Source: Muribaculaceae bacterium
GTDB taxonomy: Bacteria > Bacteroidota > Bacteroidia > Bacteroidales > Muribaculaceae
Length of the DNA: 64,000 bases
Assembly (NCBI GenBank): GCA_022510385.1
Contig: JAFLTQ010000005.1
Coordinates: 91,969-155,968, forward strand
Direction of reading: 5' to 3'
The notes beneath the pieces were generated by a model. That model worked only from the letters and a program-made list of their open reading frames with translations. It was not told the DNA's origin and searched no databases. How positions within the stretch are numbered: position 1 is the first letter of the stretch; every line of letters starts with the position of its first letter. Below, in pieces: positions 17,163-23,990 of this stretch. Made by a program: the position numbers and the translations under genes.

Positions 17163-17579
17163 ATGAAAAATATTTTAGCATTTCTGATTGTAGGATTAGG
17201 CTTCCTTTGTTCCTGTGAAAGTAGGGATGGAGATTGGGATTCTATGGTTTGGGAGAGTAATGATGTAAGCAATATAAATAAAAACAAAAATATAGAAGTC
17301 CCACAAGCAGGCAACACTTATGTATTCACATGCAAAAATTATAAGAATTTTTGGGTATATGCAATCCAAGAAAATGGGAAACAAATTGGAGATACCCAAC
17401 TATCTATAGATTGCAAAAAATATGAAGATAACAATATATCTATCAGTATTGAGAAAAATAAAATGAATGTAACTTTTTTCCCTAATGAAGAATATCAAAT
17501 CCGAAACATTTCAATAGGAATAACCGCTGGGGATATTTTTAATTCTTTCTTTTTTAAGCAAAAGGGAAAGGAAAATTAG
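17163..17579 (+). CDS. Small lipoprotein, BACON-like, function unknown
   Basis: A 138-residue protein with a clear lipoprotein signal peptide: MKNILAFLIVGLGFLCSC, cleaved before Cys16 or Cys18. The mature start DGDWDSMVW followed by a single beta domain with FTCKNYKNFWVYAI recalls small Bacteroidales lipoproteins that hold one BACON-like immunoglobulin fold, but the match is weak. The 3' end is Lys-rich. It stands alone, with the regulator gene starting 99 bases later behind its own promoter. No clear promoter is seen; TAATCTTG near 17140 has one mismatch to the -7 consensus. Confidence 0.55.
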   Translation: MKNILAFLIVGLGFLCSCESRDGDWDSMVWESNDVSNINKNKNIEVPQAGNTYVFTCKNYKNFWVYAIQENGKQIGDTQLSIDCKKYEDNNISISIEKNKMNVTFFPNEEYQIRNISIGITAGDIFNSFFFKQKGKEN

Positions 17580-17616
17580 AGTGCTCTTTAATATAATATT
17601 AAAATTAGGTCACAAA

Positions 17617-17648
17617 TTGAGTCCAAAAAATATTTAATCGTAATTTTG
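17617..17648 (+). promoter_or_regulatory. Promoter of the HTH membrane regulator gene
   Basis: TTG at 17617-17619, 21-base spacer, TAATTTTG at 17641-17648. The surrounding sequence AATTGAGTCCA resembles the -33 region at 22001-22012 (AATTTGAGTCCA), so the two promoters may share an upstream element. Confidence 0.55.
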
Positions 17649-17678
17649 CACCGAATTACATTTAGAAAACAAAGTTTC

Positions 17679-18662
17679 ATGCGAAGCTTACTATATATAA
17701 TCATATTGTGTTTTATAACCGGTTGCAGTTATTCTGCCTCACAATCCCATACTTTAGACGAAGCCCAACGCCTAATGGATTCTGATCCATCGGCAGCATG
17801 GACTAAACTTAATAGTCTTGATATTTCGGAACTTAAAGATTCCTCCACAATGGCACGTTGGGCTCTTCTTTACAGCGAGGCAATGGTGGCCAATCATATA
17901 ACAGCCCCAACTGATACGATAGTCAATATTGCCATTAATTACTATGGCAATCATCATCTGACAGATGAATATCAGCAAGCATTACGCTTGAAAGCCTTGA
18001 ATCAACAATCAACCAATACTGATGCTCTTGCCACTGCTCTTTATCTACAGAAAGAAAAGGAATTCTTTCTTTATAAAGAGAGAGTAAAACAGGAGCAAAT
18101 GTTATTCATCGGAATAATAATATTGCTGTCAGCTGTCGGAATAATAGTCTGGCTGCAACAGCGGTTGAAGATGCAGACCCTTAGAAATGATAGCCTTATG
18201 GCAGAGGCTTCTTCTTTTAGGAGTGAGATTGAAGCGAGTAAGGGAAATGTCAACCGGCTTGAATCAAAGCTACATGGACTGCTTGAAAACAGATTTACTC
18301 TGATTGATTCCCTATGTCAGACCTATTACGAGACCCAAGGGACAAAGACAGAACGTAAGGCGATTATCGACAAAGTTAAAAGCGAAATTGAGTCTGTAAG
18401 AACAGATTCTTTTCCTAAAATGGAACAGGCCGTTAATGATTGCAAGGATAATCTGCTTGTCTTAGTGAAAGAAAAATACCCTGATATAAAACCGGAAGTT
18501 TACCAACTCTTAGTCTATCTTGCAAGCGGATTATCCACCCGAACAATAAGCCTTCTGATGGGTGAAACGGTTGATGTTATTTATAAACGCAAATCAAGGT
18601 TGAAAACCCGACTCAAAGAGACAATGGCATCGGAGTATCCCGATATTTTGTCTATTTTCTGA
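17679..18662 (+). CDS. Membrane-anchored HTH transcriptional regulator
   Basis: A 327-residue one-protein sensor of Bacteroidales type. The N-terminus has a lipobox-like signal (LCFITGCSY), followed by ~110 periplasmic helical residues, a membrane helix at ~140-160 (MLFIGIIILLSAVGIIVWL), a coiled coil at ~165-235, and a C-terminal helix-turn-helix, LSTRTISLLMGETVDVIYKRKSRLKTRLKE. Compared with longer relatives the periplasmic TPR array is short. ATG 17679 is chosen because the earlier in-frame start at 17646 lies in the promoter -7 box. It probably controls the barrel gene that starts 143 bases later. Confidence 0.7.
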   Translation: MRSLLYIIILCFITGCSYSASQSHTLDEAQRLMDSDPSAAWTKLNSLDISELKDSSTMARWALLYSEAMVANHITAPTDTIVNIAINYYGNHHLTDEYQQALRLKALNQQSTNTDALATALYLQKEKEFFLYKERVKQEQMLFIGIIILLSAVGIIVWLQQRLKMQTLRNDSLMAEASSFRSEIEASKGNVNRLESKLHGLLENRFTLIDSLCQTYYETQGTKTERKAIIDKVKSEIESVRTDSFPKMEQAVNDCKDNLLVLVKEKYPDIKPEVYQLLVYLASGLSTRTISLLMGETVDVIYKRKSRLKTRLKETMASEYPDILSIF

Positions 18663-18753
18663 CCGGATTATGCCCTTGTCAGATTTTTTATATTTGTCCC
18701 TAATTATAATATTAATAATCAATAGATTATAAAACCAGCTGTCAGACTTTTAT

Positions 18754-18786
18754 TTTGGATAGCTACCTCTAATGTGAGTAATTTTG
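18754..18786 (+). promoter_or_regulatory. Promoter of the outer-membrane barrel gene
   Basis: TTTG at 18754-18757, 21-base spacer, TAATTTTG at 18779-18786. Its position rules out a start at 18784 and supports ATG 18805. Confidence 0.6.
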
Positions 18787-18804
18787 CTTCAAATTTTCGC
18801 TCAC

Positions 18805-20886
18805 ATGAAAACAAAAATTTTCTTAAGCCTGTTGACATCTATTCTTTATTATGGAATGGGTCACGCTCAAAATTCCGAGACAGCAGACACCCTCACACAA
18901 CAGCTACAGGAAGTGGTAGTGACTGCCAAACAACCGGCCACAAAACTCGTAGGAACAACACTTGTTTCTACAATACCCGGATCTAACCTTGCAGACATTG
19001 GTAACGCCTTAGATGTTCTTAACCAACTTCCGATGATAAGGGTCCAGGATAACGAAGTGACGGTTATCGGCAAAAGCAATATCGAAATTTACATAGACGG
19101 CCGGTCAATGCGTGATGAGCAGGAATTGCAACAGCTGTTGTCATCCAACATCAAGAAGGTAGAATTACTTATGGCACCGGGAGCGATGTATGAAAGCACC
19201 ACGGGTGCTGTGCTGAAGATAACCACCAAACGAAATTTTGTTCAAGGACTATCGGTTACCGACCAATTCATACTGGAGCGCCGTCGCAAATGGTCAGTAA
19301 TGGATTTTCTGTCATTAAGTTACAACGCGGGACATTGGGAGTTTTTTGCTGATGGGACAATAAATCATAACAATACCCTTATAAAAGGTTCCACGACCAA
19401 TACTCTTGTCTACCAAGGGAAAGAAACGATAGTCGGAGGCAGTCAGAACAATGACTATCTCGCAACAGTGGGCAGTGTAAAGGCAGGTTTCAACTATGCC
19501 AAAGATAACCAGTCGTTAGGTGCCTATTACCGCTATAACCCGGAGCGAGGTAATTTCAAAAATACAGGCTCCGAATGGTATAACGATGAACCTGAAATCC
19601 AAGATGAGATCAAAAAACAAATCAGGGCTCACAGTCATCTTGTGTCGGCTTATTATGAAAACATGTTTGCAGATAAATACCTGTTACACTTCGACGGTGA
19701 TTTCAAAAGTTCTTTTCAAAACAATAGCGTTGCAACAACATACCCTGACGCTTCCCATCCTGTTGTCAATTCAACCGATAAGCGGAACTCAACCTTGGTG
19801 GCAGGAAAACTATACTTGAATTTCCCATTATGGAATGGAGAGTTTACAGTAGGAACGCAAGACAGCTATACTCACACCTCCTTGGACTATCAGATGCTAA
19901 ATCCGGAGGTGGAGGAATATATCCCATCTTCTCTTACCGATGCAAAACAGACTTCAGTTGCTCTTTATGCTGCATGGTCAAGAATGTTCGGAAAGTTCTC
20001 TCTTAATGCCGGCTTAAGATATGAATATGTGAACTATGAATTTAAAGTAAACAATGAAAGGGATGACGATGTAAGCCGAAGGCATAATCTTCTGACGCCG
20101 GATATTTCACTCGGATATTCATTTAACGATGAATCACAAATAAGTTTGAGTTATAAGATGGCAACAGTAAAGCCTCCTTACTCTCAACTCACAGGTTCAT
20201 TGAGTTATGTAGGAATCCATCAAATAGAAGGAGGCAATCCTATGCTTCGTGATGAAAGAATGCACGAGGTTCAGCTCTTTGGCACATGGAAAGGTTTTAT
20301 GTTACAAGCTGATTTTACAAGATCGATGGATGCCTTTGCTTCCGTCAAGCAGCTTTATCCTGCCGATAATCTGCAAGTGTTGCTTCATCCCATAAATATA
20401 AATTTATCCTCTTTCAGCCTTTATCTTGTTTGGAGTAAACCTGTCAAACGGTGGACTCCGGATGTAACTGTCGGCTTGAATCGCCAATGGCTCGAGCTTG
20501 ACGGCACAAAATATAATAAGCCGATGTTTTCATATTTTTTCAACAATACTCTCTCACTGCCTCATGGATGGTTGATAACAGCCAATATCAGCGGTTATAC
20601 AAGCGGAGACATGCGAACCACTCGTTTCGGGAAATCCTTGTTTACAATGGATATGTCTGTCGGAAAGACTTTCTTCAACAAGTCATTGAACGTCAAACTT
20701 TCTGCCACCGATATTTTTAATACAGCCAACAACGACTGGACGATGAACACATTTGGCATTTTTGTGGACAAGAAACAAAGCAATGACAACCGGGGGATCG
20801 CATTGAATATCATTTATAAGTTCCAACCTTATAAGAGCAAATACAAAGGCTCGTCGGCCTCTGAAACAGAGTTAAAAAGACTATAA
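18805..20886 (+). CDS. TonB-dependent receptor-like outer-membrane beta-barrel protein
   Basis: A 693-residue outer-membrane protein. The signal peptide is MKTKIFLSLLTSILYYGMGHAQ. A TonB-box-like stretch, QEVVVTAKQ, is followed by a plug domain (residues ~30-145, including IEIYIDGRSMRD and VELLMAPGAMYES) and then ~540 residues of alternating beta strands, as in the family called outer membrane beta-barrel protein 3. There is no carboxypeptidase-like N-terminal domain and no SusD partner, so a glycan-utilisation role is not indicated; the ligand is unknown. Its own promoter and the regulator gene just upstream suggest a two-gene regulated unit. Confidence 0.78.
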   Translation: MKTKIFLSLLTSILYYGMGHAQNSETADTLTQQLQEVVVTAKQPATKLVGTTLVSTIPGSNLADIGNALDVLNQLPMIRVQDNEVTVIGKSNIEIYIDGRSMRDEQELQQLLSSNIKKVELLMAPGAMYESTTGAVLKITTKRNFVQGLSVTDQFILERRRKWSVMDFLSLSYNAGHWEFFADGTINHNNTLIKGSTTNTLVYQGKETIVGGSQNNDYLATVGSVKAGFNYAKDNQSLGAYYRYNPERGNFKNTGSEWYNDEPEIQDEIKKQIRAHSHLVSAYYENMFADKYLLHFDGDFKSSFQNNSVATTYPDASHPVVNSTDKRNSTLVAGKLYLNFPLWNGEFTVGTQDSYTHTSLDYQMLNPEVEEYIPSSLTDAKQTSVALYAAWSRMFGKFSLNAGLRYEYVNYEFKVNNERDDDVSRRHNLLTPDISLGYSFNDESQISLSYKMATVKPPYSQLTGSLSYVGIHQIEGGNPMLRDERMHEVQLFGTWKGFMLQADFTRSMDAFASVKQLYPADNLQVLLHPININLSSFSLYLVWSKPVKRWTPDVTVGLNRQWLELDGTKYNKPMFSYFFNNTLSLPHGWLITANISGYTSGDMRTTRFGKSLFTMDMSVGKTFFNKSLNVKLSATDIFNTANNDWTMNTFGIFVDKKQSNDNRGIALNIIYKFQPYKSKYKGSSASETELKRL

Positions 20887-20998
20887 GACATGGTTTGGCA
20901 ATTCTTATATAAAGTGTAATTTAGTACTAAAGAGAAACTACTTGATAATTTATGAAATCCTATGTGGAATGTCATTAATTAAAGAAAAGATAAGAAAT

Positions 20999-21030
20999 TT
21001 TGTTTTGTAGTGGATAATGCAGTATTTTTG
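20999..21030 (+). promoter_or_regulatory. Promoter of the toxin-antitoxin operon
   Basis: TTTG at 20999-21002, 20-base spacer, TATTTTTG at 21023-21030. The -7 box sits within the inverted repeat 21015-21035. Confidence 0.55.
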
Positions 21031-21035
21031 CATTA
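21015..21035. promoter_or_regulatory. Candidate autoregulatory operator of the TA operon
   Basis: A perfect inverted repeat, TAATGCA (21015-21021), 7-base spacer, TGCATTA (21029-21035), overlaps the -7 box and ends 15 bases before the antitoxin start. Ribbon-helix-helix antitoxins typically repress their own operon by binding such palindromes. Confidence 0.5.
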
Positions 21036-21050
21036 CAAAAAATTACGCCT

Positions 21051-21467
21051 ATGCAAGAAGGAAATATATCTATAAGAGTAGATAAGACATTAAAGGAAAG
21101 ATTTTGTAATTTATGTTCAGCACTGGGTCTTTCTACTACAAGCGCCTTTACTCTATTCATGAAGGCAACGCTTAGAGAAAAGAAAATACCTTTTGAAATT
21201 GCGGTTGACGAAAACCAGGAATGGAGGGAAAAGGCGGCGAAAAATTTTGAAGATATGAGACAATCAGTCACAAATGCCGGAATACAGGATTTAAGTCTTG
21301 ATGAAATCAATGCTGAAATCAAAGCTGCAAGAAAAGAAAGACGTATTCAAGAAGGATTAGAAGCCTTCAGGCAAATGAGGGAAATCGTAGCATCAAGTGG
21401 AGCAATGGAACCAACTCTTGATGAAATTAATCAAGAGATTAAGGCTGTAAGGTATGCAATCCGATAA
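21051..21467 (+). CDS. RelB/DinJ-family antitoxin with duplicated C-terminal segment
   Basis: A 138-residue antitoxin. The N-terminal ribbon-helix-helix domain (ISIRVDKTLKERF ... GLSTTSAFTLFMKATL, residues 6-41) should dimerise and bind the operator at 21015-21035. Residues 61-98 and 101-138 are two versions of one toxin-binding segment, with 16 of 38 identical positions, each ending in LDEIN-x-EIKA-x-R. Typical relatives are ~90-100 residues with one copy. The 3' end overlaps the PIN toxin gene by 14 bases, giving coupled translation. Confidence 0.85.
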   Translation: MQEGNISIRVDKTLKERFCNLCSALGLSTTSAFTLFMKATLREKKIPFEIAVDENQEWREKAAKNFEDMRQSVTNAGIQDLSLDEINAEIKAARKERRIQEGLEAFRQMREIVASSGAMEPTLDEINQEIKAVRYAIR

Positions 21468-21882
21468 AATTTATGCAGTAATAGATACAAATGTAATTGT
21501 ATCAGCTTTTTATTCCAAAGATGGTTTGTCAAATCCGGCAGTTGTTATCAATAATGTTCTGTCTAATAATATAATTCCTCTATATAATGATGAAATCATT
21601 ATAGAATATGAAGAGGTGCTTTTGAGATCTAAATTCAATTTTCCTCCCGAAGTTATCTCTAAATTTATTTCCAATATAAAAATGTTAGGAAAATCCGTCA
21701 CTCGTAAAAAGAGTCTTGAAGAGGATTTTCCGGATCCTGATGATATAGTTTTCTATGAAGTAAGAATGAGTGTGGATGATTCTTATCTTGTAACAGGAAA
21801 TCAAAAACATTTTCCGGTAAAGCCTTTTATAGTGACACCGACACAGATGGTAGAGATATTAAAAGAGAGAAATCTGATATAA
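21454..21882 (+). CDS. PIN-domain toxin (putative ribonuclease, COG1569-type)
   Basis: A 142-residue PIN-fold protein expected to be a Mg-dependent ribonuclease. It has the first acidic motif in AVIDTNVIVSAF (residues ~8-19), the second acidic residue in the EIIIEYEEVL helix (~48-57), and DFPDPDDIVFYE (~90-101) plus DDSYLVTGNQKHF (~107-119) as the remaining acidic positions. The pairing of a RelB-like antitoxin with a PIN rather than a RelE toxin is seen in this COG. A terminator follows at 21892-21917. Confidence 0.85.
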   Translation: MQSDKIYAVIDTNVIVSAFYSKDGLSNPAVVINNVLSNNIIPLYNDEIIIEYEEVLLRSKFNFPPEVISKFISNIKMLGKSVTRKKSLEEDFPDPDDIVFYEVRMSVDDSYLVTGNQKHFPVKPFIVTPTQMVEILKERNLI

Positions 21883-21891
21883 AATCGATAT

Positions 21892-21917
21892 AAGCCGCTT
21901 GATAGCGGTTTTTTTAT
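21892..21917 (+). terminator. Rho-independent terminator after the TA operon
   Basis: The stem AGCCGC / GCGGTT (one G-U pair) with a TTGATA loop is followed by a run of seven T, 10 bases after the toxin stop codon. Confidence 0.75.
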
Positions 21918-22001
21918 TCATCTATACAAAATGAACCTTAATTACTGTAAAAACCTGATAATTAGAAATTCTTTGAAACCAATCCTAAATTTTGTTCCCA
22001 A

Positions 22002-22036
22002 TTTGAGTCCAGAAAAATTATATTAGGATAATTTTG
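22002..22036 (+). promoter_or_regulatory. Promoter ahead of the flanked lipoprotein gene
   Basis: TTTG at 22002-22005, 23-base spacer (slightly long), TAATTTTG at 22029-22036. The -7 box leads directly into repeat copy 1 (22030-22092), so the transcript would begin inside it. Repeat copy 2 has CAATTTTG and no -33 element at this place. Confidence 0.45.
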
Positions 22037-22092
22037 TTGAAATTTTTTCATTTCAGAGGTTAGTTTTTTCGACCTTTAGGGGTCTTATATAT
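22030..22092 (+). repeat. 63-base leader repeat, copy 1
   Basis: It matches 22789-22851 at 59 of 63 positions. The conserved core includes GAGGTTAGTTTTTTCGAC and TTAGGGGTCTTATATAT. The copy precedes the lipoprotein gene 22141-22761; the second copy ends 3 bases before the sigma-factor gene. This could be an ECF sigma-recognised promoter or an RNA leader. Confidence 0.8.
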
Positions 22093-22140
22093 ATGAAGAA
22101 ATTGATGATAAAGAAGATCTATTTTTAAGAATAATAGAAT

Positions 22141-22761
22141 ATGAGAAAGATTAAATCTTTGATTTTGTGCATATTTGGTTTTTCGATGGGATTAACTTCA
22201 TGTAACAGTGAAGATCCCGGATTCAATGAGGAACCGACACCAGATCCTTATGACACTCTTGAATTCTATTCCATAGAATATGATTTCAGTAAAAAAGAAA
22301 TAAAGGAGATTATGGGTTCAGAATATAAAGAAAGTTTTGAAAATAACAGTGACCAAATAATCCCCATGACATTCTATCCTTATTTAGATCAAGGTCAGGT
22401 GGAGTTTAAAACCGGTGAAATGGAAACTTCTTTAGATGGTTTGGAATGTGAAGTCCCGGTTCCGAGTTATAAAAATGATGCATGGAGTGAGACAGAAACC
22501 AATACAATCGAAACTGTTTTCGGAGAAACAACTTCGTTTAATCCTACAAATAGGAACTTTCCTTTTACTATAAGTTTCGATCCTTGGAAAACTACAAGGT
22601 ATGACTATGTTTTAACCTTCAGCGAATTAATCGTACCTTTTGAAGCCATATTCATAGGCGAAAATTATGGAGGCGAATATAATTTCACCGGTATTCTTAA
22701 AATAAGGGTTCCAATAAATTGTGATATTAAAATAGAAGATAGAGCCCTCCTAAAAACATGA
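22141..22761 (+). CDS. Lipoprotein of unknown function between duplicated leaders
   Basis: A 206-residue protein with a lipoprotein signal (MRKIKSLILCIFGFSMGLTSC, cleavage before Cys21) and an acidic Pro-rich linker NSEDPGFNEEPTPDP. The body is rich in beta strand and aromatic residues; no family is recognised. It is flanked by two copies of a 63-base leader repeat, placing it in the same regulatory group as the sigma/anti-sigma/receptor operon that follows. A role as surface partner of that receptor is plausible but not shown. Confidence 0.6.
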   Translation: MRKIKSLILCIFGFSMGLTSCNSEDPGFNEEPTPDPYDTLEFYSIEYDFSKKEIKEIMGSEYKESFENNSDQIIPMTFYPYLDQGQVEFKTGEMETSLDGLECEVPVPSYKNDAWSETETNTIETVFGETTSFNPTNRNFPFTISFDPWKTTRYDYVLTFSELIVPFEAIFIGENYGGEYNFTGILKIRVPINCDIKIEDRALLKT

Positions 22762-22788
22762 ACAAATGAGTATAAAATTATAAAGTGC

Positions 22789-22851
22789 AATTTTGTTGAA
22801 ATTTTTTCATTATAGAGGTTAGTTTTTTCGACACTTAGGGGTCTTATATAT
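22789..22851 (+). repeat. 63-base leader repeat, copy 2 (upstream of the sigma gene)
   Basis: Same element as 22030-22092 with four substitutions, offset 759 bases, ending 3 bases before the sigma-factor ATG at 22854. Confidence 0.8.
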
Positions 22852-22853
22852 GG

Positions 22854-23339
22854 ATGACGAAAATTGACGACATAGAAAATCTGTTTCGGGCTCATTACGC
22901 GTCGATGTATCGGCTTGCAGTGCTGATATTACGTGATGAAAATGTTTCCAAAGACGTAGTGCACGATGTCTTCGAAGCATTGCTTATATCCGGGAAGACA
23001 GATGTCGCAGAGGCTTATTTATTGACAGCTGTTCGGAACCGGTGTCTGAAACATATCCGAAACCAGTCGGTGAAAGACCGTCTTAAAGAAATTTACTCTA
23101 TTGATGTGGAGGAGATTTTAAGTGAGGAATGGCCTGATGAAGAAACCATTGGTCTGATTCAAAGAACAGTCGCAAAAGATTTAACAGAATCATGCCGTAA
23201 GGTTGTCAATATGAGATTTGCTGAAAACAAGAGTTATCAGGAGATAGCAGATGCTCTCGGAATAAGCACCGTGGCAGTCTATAAGCATTTACGCCATGCA
23301 ATAGATGTTTTACGAAAAAATCTTTCTAAAAATGGATAA
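22854..23339 (+). CDS. ECF (FecI/RpoE-like) RNA polymerase sigma factor
   Basis: A 161-residue sigma-70 group IV factor. Region 2 (IENLFRAHYASMYRLAVLIL ... VVHDVFEALL, residues ~7-50) binds core polymerase and the -10 element; region 4 (RFAENKSYQEIADALGISTVAVYKHLRHA, ~122-150) is the HTH for the -35. It overlaps the anti-sigma gene by 8 bases, and a TonB-linked receptor follows, giving the FecI-FecR-FecA layout. The conserved 63-base leader just before its start may be its autoregulated promoter. Confidence 0.9.
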   Translation: MTKIDDIENLFRAHYASMYRLAVLILRDENVSKDVVHDVFEALLISGKTDVAEAYLLTAVRNRCLKHIRNQSVKDRLKEIYSIDVEEILSEEWPDEETIGLIQRTVAKDLTESCRKVVNMRFAENKSYQEIADALGISTVAVYKHLRHAIDVLRKNLSKNG

Positions 23340-23985
23340 GACAGACCGGCTCCTTGACGCCATGAATAATCCTGAAAAATATTCTTCTGCAGAAATAGAA
23401 GAAATGTTGCGGGATGCCGAAACAAAGGAAATCTTTGACTTGCTTGACAAAACGAAGTCGAGCCTGCAACCTATCTCGACTCCTGATATTGATGTAGAAT
23501 GGAACAAATTCAAAGACAATAATTATTATAAAAAGAAATCCTCGGTTTTAAGGTTATCGGCATTTTTCTCAAGGAAAGTAGCAGCAAGTGTAACTATTGC
23601 AATCCTCTCTATTACGGCTGTTGCTGCTATTGTAGGAATAAGTGTGAGTTCATTGAATAACAAAGAGAATGTAACTTCTGAAAAAGAAGTCGCAGCCACA
23701 AAAGAAATCATAACAAACCGGGAAGACAGTATCCAGACTCCTTCAGACTCTCCCATACAATCTTTCGAGACAGTTATTTTTGACAACGAACCCTTGGAAG
23801 TTATAATGAAGCAGATTGGTGATTTTTATGGCTATAAAACTGAATTTAATAGTGAGAATGCCAGATCGCTCCGTCTATACTTCAGATGGAACCAGGCTTC
23901 TACCATACAAGAGATTGTAGAAAGTCTCAATAATTTTGAACAGATACATCTTACAATAGAAGGGGGAGCCATTAAAATAGATTGA
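23332..23985 (+). CDS. FecR-like anti-sigma factor
   Basis: A 217-residue inner-membrane protein. The N-terminal ~75 residues are cytoplasmic and would hold the sigma factor. One membrane helix (AASVTIAILSITAVAAIVGI, residues ~82-101) follows, then a Ser/Glu-rich linker. The periplasmic end (~150-217, FDNEPLEVIMKQIGDFYGYKTEF ...) is a DUF4974/STN-like domain. The usual middle FecR domain is very short or absent, making this a compact version. ATG 23332 overlaps the sigma stop codon. Signals from the receptor's STN domain are expected to pass through its periplasmic part. Confidence 0.82.
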   Translation: MDKTDRLLDAMNNPEKYSSAEIEEMLRDAETKEIFDLLDKTKSSLQPISTPDIDVEWNKFKDNNYYKKKSSVLRLSAFFSRKVAASVTIAILSITAVAAIVGISVSSLNNKENVTSEKEVAATKEIITNREDSIQTPSDSPIQSFETVIFDNEPLEVIMKQIGDFYGYKTEFNSENARSLRLYFRWNQASTIQEIVESLNNFEQIHLTIEGGAIKID

Positions 23986-23990
23986 TTGCC

